Assembly (NCBI GenBank): GCA_022113835.1
Contig: JAILWY010000007.1
Span: 11,137,001 to 11,201,000, forward strand
DNA length: 64,000 nt
Direction of reading: 5' to 3'
DNA from: Atopsyche davidsoni
Taxonomy: Eukaryota > Arthropoda > Insecta > Trichoptera > Hydrobiosidae
Shown: piece by piece, positions 46,880 through 58,003 of the stretch
How the letters are laid out: every line of letters begins with the position of its first letter
Position numbering within the stretch: position 1 is the first letter of the stretch
The notes under the pieces: generated by a model
Seen by the model: the letters and a program-made list of their open reading frames with translations, nothing else
Database searches by the model: none
Told to the model about the DNA's origin: nothing
Program-made: the position numbers and the translations under genes

Positions 46880-49300
46880 TCTTATCAGAAACTCCTTTTT
46901 GATTGTCTTATTAGGTGCTTTATACCAAAATATTTTTTTCAGGAACTCATTGTCTTGTAAACTGGATTGATACAAAATTTTATCAAAACTGCTCTTATCT
47001 ATCTTGAAAAGCATGTCTTACGTCTCTCAACCTTATTTAGACTTTTTATCACATGAACTTAAAATATTGATTTGTTTAATATTTAATAATAATTATTAGT
47101 AAGTTCTTAGAGTTTATACCTTATAAATATGCAAGGGATATTAAAATAAGCGCGTAACCCATTTAGACGCTTTTGTATTACACCCTGTATACTCGTACGT
47201 ACACAACATCTATCTCTTGTTTCCCCATTTAGCGGAATGACGGGAAATCCCATTGGTATTCAGTACCCTGTATCGATTAGTTAAGAATTGTGCTCCAAAC
47301 ATTTCGCTTTAAATAAACAACGTTTCTTGTACAACTAAGTTATAAAATAAGGAATTATACGAGAGTTTCATACACAAACACACACATATATAAGGTACTA
47401 TATATGTAAAAATATTTTTAAAAAAACAATTTTAATTCAATAATTATTCAATGATACTCTCGAGTTTTCCAAACGATTACTCTTATTGCATTTTCAAACA
47501 AGATAAAAGCATTCACGAATTGATTATAATCTAGGACGGTCTTGGGTCTTCAAAATATATGTCCCGTTCGAAAGCTCAAATTCTTAAAATTGAAAGCTCT
47601 ACTTTCTCTCAACTCAATGAAAGTGTCTATCTGCTACTATAAATCTATCCCCATAGTAAAAAAACTTCACTCTCACGAAGAAATATGAAGCTTCCAGATC
47701 AGAAGCTCTTCCTTAAAAATATCTGATATTTGGTTTTCCTTGGGTGAATGAATTTCAATCAACGAGTCATTGAATATTATCATTGTTATATTTAATTGAT
47801 GTCAATACATATATATATTTTTTAAATTTATGTGTTTAATGTCAAATGATATAGAGCAATGAGATTGAATCTCATCTTTGTTGTGCTAATAAAATTTAAA
47901 AAATTAACAAGTGAATTAAAGATATATATAATATATCATATTTATTTGATTATTTTCGTCTCAAGTGCGTGAATTGTGTACAATCTCAAATATTCTTAAT
48001 TTTTTTGAAAAAATGCCAATGTTTTATCACTAATGATCAATTATATCAATGGTTTTGTCATTATTTTGTTTCGTATTTCCCTGCGCCGTATTTTCGCAAA
48101 CACTCGAACGAATAAAACCAAACCGCAGGGATATCTTTAAAGAATACTTCACTGATGATGAAATCAATGAATCGGCATATTATTTTTATTCCACCCTCTT
48201 GAATTTGTGTTAAATAAACGTCTGAATGAATTTATAAAATATATTATCTTTACCGCTCAAATAAGATTCGTTATATTCTCAGAATAAAGACACGGTATTT
48301 ATTTTATTTTTGATCAACCTTTTTTTCTCCTATAAATTTTTCATCAATTTATAAAAAAATAAAATATTTGAACGCTCAATACATGGCCATTTAAAAGAGA
48401 TTACACTTGAAAATAACCATTTTATCATCGTAATTAATATTTTATATTTACATACATATCAAATTATTAATGTCTACTAAGTTTGTAAACTCCACTGGAC
48501 TATTATTTATAAATACCTTTAATTTTGACTTCAATTGGCAAGTAAAACTAAGATTTACGTCACCAGGTTGCCCATTTTTAAAACCGTATCATGTAAATGA
48601 TTTATTTATCTTTGATTGTTTTCTTTAACTAATAAGGACGGATCTATTTTTTAATATTAAAATATTTCTTGTAATTAATGTAAGTTATTTACAAGTAACT
48701 TCTATCATATTTTACATATTTTTTATATGATATTTTCTATTGTTTCTTCTTCAAATATCTGCATTATTTACAATAATTTATCCAAGCTGGACGAGGAAAA
48801 ATTTAAATGGACTTATATGAATATTTAATTTAAATATTTAGTAATGCTTCATGCTTAAACAAAAAAATACCCCAACCACTTTCGTCTTTTAAAGGCTTCT
48901 TCAGACATCTTGAGACCTTAAAGGAAAAAAACGCTCACAAACAAAAAATATCCTATCATCATAGCCTTTGTAAATGTTTATTCATGTGATTTTTTGGTCA
49001 AATGTGTATTACACGAACCATGTAACTTTATAATACACTTCTTTTGACTGTACAATATCTAGTATTTACAGGGTTAGGCACGGGGGTGGGGATAACCTTG
49101 GTGGATAAAGTATGGGGGTATCTGCTCGTCAGGAGGTTTTTGTAATGGCAACATCCAAATTACACATTGAAAAAATAAAATTTAAGTTTCGTTGAAAAAT
49201 GAGTGTGTAACTGTTATTTAAAATCATCCATACCTCCCTGCCTTACCCTGTACATGCAGAATTTGCTGCATTTGCGTCATTTACAGTTAGTACTTATGTT
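46880..49300. other. AT-rich stretch without a gene
   Basis: Mostly AT-rich with no repeat or gene signal. A small GC patch (GGCACGGGGGTGGGG) is at about 49076-49092. Confidence 0.5.
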
Positions 49301-49317
49301 TTAAAATAACAGTCGAT

Positions 49318-49545
49318 GGCATGCGATGCCTCGCTCAGCGCTCTGCCCTGCGACACGAATCAATATTATTTCATGCATTGCATTATCACTGGGACGACCG
49401 CGTGCGGCAGACCGCAGGCGGTGGCGGTCGCGTCGGCGTCCAATTAATCTTCCCGACTCGGGACGGGCGCATCCCTTATCAAAATATTTCAATAACGGGG
49501 TTGTTAGATTTATAATTCATTATCTGATAATGAGTAGTGCTCCGC
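49318..49545. other. GC-rich island
   Basis: A GC block (CCGCAGGCGGTGGCGGTCGCG) followed by AATTAATC, TTATCTGATAATG and TTAATTAATTG motifs. Open frames on both strands cross it without recognisable products. It is a candidate regulatory island. Confidence 0.35.
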
Positions 49546-49624
49546 GCTCGATATTAATTAATTGAAAATGGCATTTTCTTATTATTATTTGATAATAGTT
49601 TTGGTGTCGTACTATTCATCAAGT

Positions 49625-49940
49625 GCTTTTCCTCAGAGGAGTTTGGCGACTATTTCACTGAGCATATACTCATGCTAAGCCAGTGTTCATGGTTTTCTAA
49701 GGGGAAAATAGTGTAGTGGGTCATTTTAAACCGCAGTTTTATATTCAAAGGAAAAGTCTGCGTATTGCTGCTGGCCAATGGCATTATTATATATTCCTTT
49801 CCTTAGAAAGCTCTGGCGCTTAGATCTGATACACCTTCTGCAGCAGGCAACTGAAACAATAGCAGGAGCCCCCCCATCTCGGCAAGGTACTTCCAAAGTA
49901 CATCCCTCAAGTGCACTACTCCACGCACAAGCAACAGAAT
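49625..49940 (-). mobile_element. LINE/retroposon tail, copy 2 of a pair
   Basis: Matches 28.52-28.80 kb across several blocks (CATATACTCATGCTAAGC, AAAATAGTGTAGTG, GTCTGCGTATTGCTGCTG, TTAGATCTGATACACCTTCT) and has a GTTTGGCGACTATTTCACTG start related to the 20.05 kb LINE tail. It is non-coding in its present state. Confidence 0.55.
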
Positions 49941-50089
49941 GGAGAGGCTTTTGATTAATACCAACTTATTTTTAAATATCATTTTGATAACAATGTTTCA
50001 TTATTCCTTAGACGTGTGTGGTAAAAAATAATTCGCAACACTTTGAATACATCTCAATTTTTTATTTATTTTTTTAATAAAATTTGGAG

Positions 50090-50420
50090 CGACCGGAGCT
50101 CGCGCCGAACAAAATGGCCCCATCAAATTTTACCCACTCGCCAGAGCGGCCATGACGTCAGCTTTATTTCAATTTAATCACCGCTCAAATCTTGTGTACA
50201 CACCCCCCGCAGAAGTTTTTCCGCCCGCCCCGCCCCGCGCCTCGCTTCACGCCCCGCCTCGCGCCCCGCCTCGCGCCCCGCCTCGCGCCCCGCCTCGCGC
50301 CCCGCCTCGCGCCCCGCCTCGCGCCCCGCTCCGCCCCGCCGGCGCGTCTCGCCCCGCTCGGGCTGCAGATCACGTCCGCGCTGACCCAGTTTTTGTTTCG
50401 CGCGGTTCTTTTTCGAATAT
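50090..50420. promoter_or_regulatory. GC-rich block with CRE, GCCAT site and 12-bp minisatellite
   Basis: CAAAATGGCCCC (Pho/YY1-type) is at about 50112 and the CRE palindrome TGACGTCA at 50154-50161. They are followed at 50251-50322 by six perfect copies of GCCCCGCCTCGC and one variant copy to 50334. Frames through the minisatellite encode Ala-Pro-Pro-Arg or Arg-Leu-Ala-Pro repeats, which follow from the 12-bp period and need not be protein. The block resembles a CpG-rich promoter. No downstream gene was identified. Confidence 0.4.
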
Positions 50421-50561
50421 CCCGCCTTTTTGTCTCCCCGGCGTCTGGTTGGCGTTCTTTTGTTTTTTTTTTAAATTTTTTTTTGTTTCTGTGTTCCAAG
50501 ATGTCGGCGCGCCTCCCAAACGACTGCGCGATTCTGACGTGAACACCACAGCTTACTTAAG

Positions 50562-51322
50562 CCCTCCGCACACGCAGCGACACAACTTGGCGTATCTTTA
50601 TTTAGGGTATTTTTTATAGTTTTCCTCAAGTAAACATCGCAAAGTAGAAAACGCTATTGATTAGTTAAAAGTCTTGTCGCTGCCTTTCGGCTAATTATTC
50701 AGTGTTCTCTAACATGTTATCCGTGCAATGTTATTTGAACACTATTGTTATACGATATCCAATTGTCGCTTATCAAAACCTCGTTTCTTGACTGTGTTTA
50801 TTTTTATTCAGATAAAATACAAGTCATAAAACAGCGCCAGGTTCTTATACCCAGAAGGTTTTGGTGAGAATACCACCTTCGTTCAAAAAAACAAGCAATA
50901 ATTTACCGTCCCAAAAAAATCAGTCTTTTTTATACATCAGCAAAAGTATACACAGAGAGCCTTAGTTAAAGATTGTTTTACTCGATCTTACCATATTGGA
51001 AATTCGCAACAAAAAATGTTTCTATGCATTTATTGTTTTCCGTAAATAACCCATTAAGGCCACCACACACGCTGCGATACAACTAAAAATCTTGTAGCAA
51101 TTAGCCCATTGCATTTTTTTTGTTACCCAATTAAAGTGATGCTAATGGCTAATTTCAAATTAGTTGCATGTTATGTAGCTGCGTGTGTAGCCGGCTATAA
51201 ACGCACTACATTAGCTGTGCAAAAACGTACCGCCATTTTGGATATTTTTTAAGTTTTGCTTATATAGGAGGCAATGCCAGACAACGTTTTATTGTTGGTT
51301 GGTTCATAGCGTGTGTAGCCAG
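50562..51322. mobile_element. CACACGC-end MITE family, nested copies
   Basis: A left end CCGCACACGCAGCGACACAACT is at about 50565, with a matching right end GCGTGTGTAGCCAGC at about 51305-51320. Between them a complete small copy lies at 51059-51195 (GGCCACCACACACGCTGCGA to GTAGCTGCGTGTGTAGCCGGC), with an internal inverted repeat around AATTAGCCCATTGCAT. The simplest reading is a small element inserted in a larger relative. The family also occurs at 11.6 kb. Confidence 0.5.
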
Positions 51323-51329
51323 CTTTAGG

Positions 51330-53335
51330 TTTTTTCTTATGATCTAAAACAAACCTTTATGTTTTTAATGGCTTTTCGCGTTTTCTATCGTTAATATTCG
51401 TATTCAGAGACCGGCCATAAATCTAACGCCCGCTTTATATATGCATTTAGTAATAAAAACTGTTTTACAGCGACTAAATAAACTGCGCATTAACCCTTCT
51501 GAAATAAGGATTTTTATTGCCATGATAAATTCTGCGCCGCTCATGTTCGGTGGATTCTCACGCTTGTGGCTTTCGCATAAAACGCTGAAAAATATCGCCA
51601 TGAAAATGAATGATTTCAGCTACGGGCGAGTTTTTTGTAATAGTTTTATTTACAGAGTGACTTCAAACTGGTTGCAGATCTATCATCGCAGGTATATTCG
51701 TAGGCTATAGTAGCCATTGTTGAGGTTGACTTGCTTGATGTTCCGATATCTTCAAACAGCTCTATTATCAACAAACAAAGCGTCATGTCATTTCTATTTA
51801 AATATTGCGCAAAAAATGATTTTTTTAATTTCCAAAAAGTGCCGTCTAGTAAAATAAGTAGTGCGCTTATGTATAATAAATATATTTTAGTGAAACATTT
51901 AAATTGTGTAACACATTTAGAATCACTCTCTATGTACGTAGATGCTAACTATTGTGAAATGTGGAGAAAAACCTGAAATTCGCGATGCTGTCTAGACAAT
52001 AAAGTATTAACTTTTACAGTCCTTAAAAAAGTACTCGAAAATCCAATGTTAACATTTTTCATCCTAAACGGCTGTTTTAGCCAAAAACGTATCATTAAAA
52101 TATTTCATTCATCTTATACCTTTTTTTTTACATATACTTATATTGTTCTCTAAATCTATTTTCAACGTTTTAAATTTTTTTTTTTTATTATTTTCAATCT
52201 ATATACATTAAATTTCTCGTTAAACTCAACTTTTATTTAAAAACATATAAGTAATGACTTTGAAGGTAGTTAGTTTGTGTGATAAAATTTACATAACTTG
52301 AAAATAATCAAGAACGGATATCTTCACAATGACAAAGTTTATTATAGAAAATATTTATTTTACGTACGTTTTCTTGTCATATTTATAAATAATACATGAA
52401 TTCTATCGTTGGGATATTGCTTTTTTTTATTACTGAATTATTTGACAGTGTAAAAAAATACCACTCTTTAATTTTTTATTTTTTATTATCAATCAATTAA
52501 TGGATTACTATAAATGCTCAAGTGCGTTATTACCTTTCATTACTCAAATCCAAATATCAAATCTGTGCCTTCATCCAGTGAGAAGTCTCGACTGAAACAA
52601 ATTTAAAACTCTACCGGTGAGAGACTCTAACTTCAAATTGAATAAGAAACGATATAACCCAGTTACCTACAAAACATGGCGGGCACACTGGGGCTTGGGT
52701 TGGATGGGGGACTATATAAAGTTTATTATTAAAATTTCATTACCTATTATTATTATTTCGGATTCTCAGATCTCATAAATAATAATTTGGGGGGGGAGAG
52801 TGGGGTGCGGGTGGCAGTGGTCTATGTCAAATTCATCTGTGATTGTGATAAAATATATAAGTGTGTAGTAGTTGCAAAAACGAAAAATATTTTTGCAGTA
52901 TATCTTTAGATACGCGTTTTATACGTAAAACGATGACAAAATGCCTTCAAGTGTTTTTCAAATCCGACACTTTCTTCAAACTTAATTTTTAACAAAGTAT
53001 GCCCTTTGAATATCAATTAGTCCTCCGATTATTATTTTTGTATATTTCTTGCAGTGAAGAGTAAAAAAATATGGTTTTTCGGAGTAAACTAAATAATTTG
53101 ATTCACTGATTTTTATTGAATATTTGAAAGTACTTCTGTGTACTTTTTATTTTGGTATTAAAGATATTTAAGAAAGAAAAGGATTTTTTAGTGTTGTCCC
53201 TACTTTTTATATTTCCTCGTAATTATTCCGCTACATAAAGATGGACACGTTTATTTTAAATATTAAACTCGACCATCAGTTTTAAATCACCGACATTAAA
53301 AATTGCTGACACAATTGTGTTTTTTTTCCATTCCG
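51330..53335. other. AT-rich stretch without a gene
   Basis: A balanced patch at 51480-51680 has a frame of about 85 codons with no recognisable content. A GC patch at 52680-52820 contains G runs. Nothing is supported as a gene. Confidence 0.45.
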
Positions 53336-53339
53336 AGTC

Positions 53340-53780
53340 AGTTTTTCGAATCAGAACGTTGTTGCTTTCTGCCCATAATAAAAGTTAGCCCGAATTGACC
53401 GATAAAACTCCAACCCGAAACGTCCATCGAAATAAATAAAATCTCGCACGACCTCCGCAGTCCACACCCCACGGCATCGCATACATCAGAACGGAAAGGG
53501 GGGGCCTTCATCGGCGAGATATTTAAAGGCTTTTTACCATTCACCCTTCCGCTTTACGGGCGGAGTTCGACTGACTTACAACCAAAGAATATGTATGCTT
53601 CGAAATTCACTGCTCGCAATGTCTGGTGGCCAAGCCTTTCATTAGCCCTTCTATTACTGTATAAATTAAGCTAGAATTAATCGAAAAATCAAATGGTCGG
53701 AGGTGACTTTAAATTAACAATGACTCAAATGAATTTTGCCGCCTCCATTTACCTCATTAATTTTCTCACGTTTCGCTTCC
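53340..53780. other. GC-richer island
   Basis: Balanced composition from 53380 to 53580 (CGCACGACCTCCGCAG, CTTTACGGGCGGAG) with no long frame of coding character. It is a candidate conserved non-coding element. Confidence 0.35.
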
Positions 53781-53784
53781 GGTA

Positions 53785-55310
53785 CATAGATCACTTTTTA
53801 TAAATATAATCGTAGTAGAAATGAAAGATTTCTTCAAAATTATGCAATCATGACATTTAAAAATATATGTAAGGTATACTTTTTAGAAACAAGCCTTCAC
53901 GTGAAACGTAGTAAAAATTCTCAAACCCTTTTTTCTCGGCATAAGTGTAAGTTTTTCGTCGTTGCCAGTGTATCTCTTAATTTAAGTCGTTTTTTGTTCT
54001 CAATTATCCTGGATTGGTAAAATATCGGATTTGGATCGGAAAATCATTGATTTTAAATTTGAATTTTTTGATAAAATAAGTAGTGTGTATTTAAAATAAT
54101 AAAAAAATGTTAAATTAAATAATCGCTAACGGGATTAGAACTGACCCCGTTTTCAGAAATATTTTTCATTTGTAGTGCATTATTGTATCAATCTGTCAAT
54201 TTCTCCATATTACGGTCGGTAAATTTCGGATGATTGACATTGTTTTCTGGGGTTCGGGGGAGGGAGGGGGTGGGCAGGGGTGCTCATATCGGTTTTTTAT
54301 ATGAACGACCGCAATATCATTGGGGGGACGGCAGAGTTTTTTTTTTTTTTACGATTCTGACCGTTAAATGCGTTTGCCCTATTCCCCCGTGCTCCCCGAC
54401 GGCATTAATCCTGGGAAAGCGCCGTCGCCAGCCGACTCCGCCGCAACCTCCTGAAACACTACCCCAGAAACACGGCAGGCAGCGTTCAGGCCTCATCCGG
54501 TCAAAAGTGTCATTCTAGAATCAGCTTTATAAGTTTAAAATTTATATTCATTAGTAAAGCTGCTTTTGAGATGAAATTTCGACGTTTGGTTCCGGTACTA
54601 AAACCATTTTCAAGGGTTTCTATAATAATGCCAAATCGTTGAGAATTCATCAAAAATTCAACGTAATACCAATGCGATACCGAATTTTTAAGAAATCGTC
54701 CAATGTTTTACCAATCGGTTTTAATTGACTGTTGGTTTTTAAATGTGTTAAGCCTTTGTCCTCGGTCCTAGAGTTTTCAATGTGTTTGTTTACATTTTAT
54801 GCGTATTAAGTAAGATGCATTAAGAACGGATGGACTCAATTTCAGAAAGCTCTCTGCTAGTTGTAAATACTCTATCCGAGGGAGTGCAAAGTTCTTTTAA
54901 TTATGTAACATAAAACACACTAAAGGCGGTATAACCTGAAGTACAGTGGGTGAAGGTATTTTGTTAATCAGAGAGCTTTTATGATTTACTACCCACGGAG
55001 CTTTTACAGCTCTCACTAACTTTCTTAATGAAAATAATAAATCAACTTGCATGGTTAAGTTACCACATGCCCGCAACTGAATCTCGCTTGACATCCGAGA
55101 AAAAATAGTCATATATAGTGCGTTAGTAAGGCATCAGAAAATTGTGTAATAAAAATGATAAATATTCCGTGAAAAAACGTATTATTAAATAAAAATATGA
55201 AAAGTAGACTATGCAATAGCAAAATGACGTTATTTAACCGAATATTTTTTGTTGAATTGAAATTACAAGGTATATTATTTATTTAAAGAAATTATTAAAA
55301 TTACAATATA
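53785..55310. other. AT-rich stretch with a GC island
   Basis: The 54230-54510 island has G-rich (GGGGGAGGGAGGGGGTGGG) and C-rich halves and one 94-codon frame lacking recognisable content. A minus-strand box B-like GTTCTAATCCCG lies at about 54129-54140. The rest is AT-rich. Confidence 0.4.
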
Positions 55311-55315
55311 TATAT

Positions 55316-55447
55316 TAGGTCGTTAAAATTATTTTACTGGGTGTCGTCCACAAGATGGCGGGCTGCCCTAAAGTAGGTTTCCATATCAATATTCGGTTCG
55401 CTCCGCCATTTTTAATAACGCCCGGTAATCAAAAAAATTACGACCTG
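55316..55447. mobile_element. Hairpin MITE, 132 bp
   Basis: TAGGTCGTTAAAATTATTTT at the left end is mirrored by the reverse complement of the right end, CAGGTCGTAATTTTTTTGAT, continuing into ACTGGGTGT / ACCGGGCGT, for terminal repeats of about 30 bp with several mismatches. Inside are AAGATGGCGGGC and CCGCCATTTTT. It is non-coding. The target duplication is unclear, so no superfamily is assigned. Confidence 0.55.
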
Positions 55448-55449
55448 AA

Positions 55450-55995
55450 ATATAAGATTTTTTATGGGTTTTAATTAAAAATGGGAATTCTTTTGTATTA
55501 TGCATGGGAATTATTTTTTACGACATCCTTAATAATATTGATATAAAAAGGAATGGGAAGTGAACGGTGAAGGACAAAACTCACCTTTTAGGCAAACTAA
55601 GGTATAGTTAATGGATAACCCGAAGAGTTGTATTATTGAGATCCTTTGTTTTCTTGTACTGTATTTAAGTAACAGATTGAATTAATCGACTAAGAAAATC
55701 TTTTGAAATAATCTTGACACAAGTTTGGTCTCAAGTGTATCTGTTAATCGACTACTTAATTTTTTTATACAATTAACATTAAAACGAGAAAATTATCTCT
55801 TGAAACCAATAAATCAAATATTCTTATCCCTAATTAGATTCTTTGTTATGCATTTTTTTTTCGATCTCCGTTTCGATTAATAAAAATAGCCAAATGACAA
55901 GAAGATAATTTTGAAATCTACGGTTTTTTTTTCTTCATTAATTACTTATATTCCATTTTAATCACTCTTAGGTGTTAATTTTTTAAAATGTACCG
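55450..55995. other. AT-rich spacer
   Basis: No gene, repeat or clear regulatory signal, up to the GC-rich block at 56.0 kb. Confidence 0.45.
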
Positions 55996-56037
55996 CAATA
56001 TACTGTGGCCCACGTCCGGGGAGTGACCGCCCCCGAA

Positions 56038-56092
56038 CAGTGCAGTGTCAGTGCAGTGCCCGTGCAGTGTCCGTGGAGTGCCAGTGCTGCCG
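56038..56092. repeat. 11-bp minisatellite, five units
   Basis: CAGTGCAGTGT is repeated about five times with small changes (CAGTGCAGTGC, CCGTGCAGTGT, CCGTGGAGTGC, CAGTGCTGCCG). It lies in the GC-rich leader just upstream of the candidate exon at 56.14 kb. Confidence 0.7.
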
Positions 56093-56136
56093 ATCGCGGC
56101 AGGTCCCCCCCGGGACGGAGTAAGGTTTTCTGTTTA

Positions 56137-56229
56137 ATGCTGCTGTCCACACCATCTTCTATGACCAACAACAATAATAACGGGAATTCCGACATCGACA
56201 TGGAGTCGTTGGAGGAAATGCTGCGAAAG
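56137..56229 (+). CDS. Candidate coding exon, acidic Asn-rich start
   Basis: An ATG at 56137 (MLLSTPSS) and an in-frame ATG at 56161 open a frame reading MTNNNNNGNSDIDMESLEEM, then LRK, ending at a splice donor AAG|GTTTGT at 56229/56230 in phase 0. The frame is also open upstream to about 56005 through a GC-rich leader. Codons are GC-richer than the flanks and the peptide (Asn run, then an acidic amphipathic stretch) is protein-like. The setting, a GC-rich leader followed by a short coding segment and a donor, fits a first coding exon of a gene with a large intron. I cannot name the gene. The same segment is duplicated 270 bases downstream. An acceptor at 59619 is in the same phase. Confidence 0.4.
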
Positions 56230-56430
56230 GTTTGTAACCCTTTTTTTACCATCCTAAAAACCCTTGTTAATAGTGTAACTTTCTATCTACACCATTTTTA
56301 TGTATGTATGTAGTGTTATCAGTGGAATTGTTGCGAAATGTTAAAAACCTTTTATCTTTATCCTCATAAACATCAATGGTCATAGTAACCATTTCTATGA
56401 CCAAGTAAATATAATGACTTCTCCTTTTTA

Positions 56431-56499
56431 ATGACCAACAACTATAATAATTGGAATTCTGTCATCGATATAGAGTCGTTAGAAGAACTGTTGCAACAG
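56431..56499 (+). pseudogene. Diverged tandem duplicate of the 56.16 kb exon
   Basis: It aligns without gaps over all 69 bases to 56161-56229, from the ATG to the donor (CAG|GTTTGA). There are 13 differences, six of them silent. The frame is intact and reads MTNNYNNWNSVIDIESLEEL, then LQQ. Most changes are toward A or T. It could be an alternative exon or a duplicate decaying neutrally. A further partial copy of the exon's 3' end (GTGGAATTGTTGCGAAATG) lies at about 56321. Confidence 0.45.
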
Positions 56500-56831
56500 G
56501 TTTGAAACCTTAGCTTTTATGTTCAAAACCTTCGATGCAATAGTTTACATAAATGATTGATAATAATTATGCACTTAAGATAGGCATAAACTATGAATTA
56601 AATAATATTGTTTTTTTTTATCTAATAGTATCAGTTTTTTCGGTGTTTTTAATACAAATATTAATTCAGTAGTGTATATTGTTTTAAATTTACTTTGTTT
56701 TTACAGTTTAGCATAGTTGATAAGGTGCCGCTCAGAAGTTTGTTATTGCACAAAGTTTTGAATACATACTTAAATTAAGTTTTAATATTTTTAATTTATA
56801 TTCTAATTAAATTTTTCTCTATTATTTACAG

Positions 56832-56900
56832 GTAAATTGATTTTTCACAACATCTTTTGCGTCTGCCTTGAAAATCACTTTGAAAATGTTCACGATGTGG
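56832..56900 (+). other. Exon-like segment between splice signals
   Basis: An acceptor, TCTATTATTTACAG, ends at 56831 and a consensus donor, GTGG|GTAAGT, is at 56900/56901, bounding 69 bases. Only one frame is open (it begins with KLIFHNIF), and it does not join in phase to the exon at 56229. It may be a non-coding exon or a cryptic site pair. Confidence 0.2.
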
Positions 56901-56904
56901 GTAA

Positions 56905-58000
56905 GTTTTATTATTTATAATAAAAATGTTTATTAAGGATGTTTTAACTTTCTCAATTAATAATCATATATTAAAATTTTTATAAAATGTTGCGGTGTAT
57001 CTCAAATTACGGTTTATCAAAAACATATTTTGACATTTTTGCGACAACTTTAATAATGTTTTTGAAACTGTATATATTAAGTCAGCCATTATTGTTAACA
57101 AATTAATTTGAAAATTCTTTAAAAAGAGTCCACTCTTTAACAAAATAACCAAAGGATTTTGTGATAATTTTTCATTTTTATTGATTCCGCTCAGTTCTTG
57201 TATTTGTATATTTATAAATTATACTTCATTTTTTCCGTTTTAATTAAAATACCCCTATCAATTCTATAACTTCTATGACTGCGTGTTTTGTTGCACTTTA
57301 TTACCCTAGGGGTATCATAAACAATAAAGCATCATTAGTTATAAAATACAATCAAACTGCATTTTAAATTCAAATGCATGCAAATGCAATAAATACAAAC
57401 AGCATAAACTCATACATTGCATATTTATCTCCACCGCTATACATCACGTTACTGTGATTGTTTAAATAGTACACGGGGATACTTACACACGATGTTTTAT
57501 TTTCACAACCGAGAGATGTTAAACTGGGAGACTTAAAAAACCTTGTTTTGAGAATTATAGTACGAAAAAATATATATTCGGTGTAATATAAACTCCCTCG
57601 TTATTAAGTGGTATTTAAGTTTTTGGTTTTCGTAAAGCAAATTCAATCTCAGATTCAGAAAGAGAATAGATAACATAAATCTGCTCTTATTAGTTTAATG
57701 AATTTAATAAACCTTTATAACACTTTAAATATTTGAAGATCTAGTTTTTTTATAATATAAAACGTGATCAAAGTACTGCACATTTTTATTGACTACGTAA
57801 AAATAAAGAGTACGTTTTGTTTAATTAATATACTTAGGTATTTGTATTTTTTTTTGTTTTATTTTGACTCCGATTCTAGCATTATTTAATATATTTTTCA
57901 ACATAACAATGTCCGCTAAATTTACATTCAATTTATCTATTATTTTTTGACAAATATCCACTCCTTATTTTTTCATGAAGTTGCAGCGATTCCCAGAAAA
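56905..58000. other. AT-rich stretch without a gene
   Basis: Very AT-rich, with no features beyond short composition-driven frames. Confidence 0.5.
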
Positions 58001-58003
58001 GTA

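Noticed and set aside
50152..50619. 155-codon frame with Ala-Pro-Pro-Arg repeats
   Set aside because: The repeat is the direct translation of a 12-bp GC minisatellite and is open in more than one frame and on both strands. It has no signal, domain or splice support.
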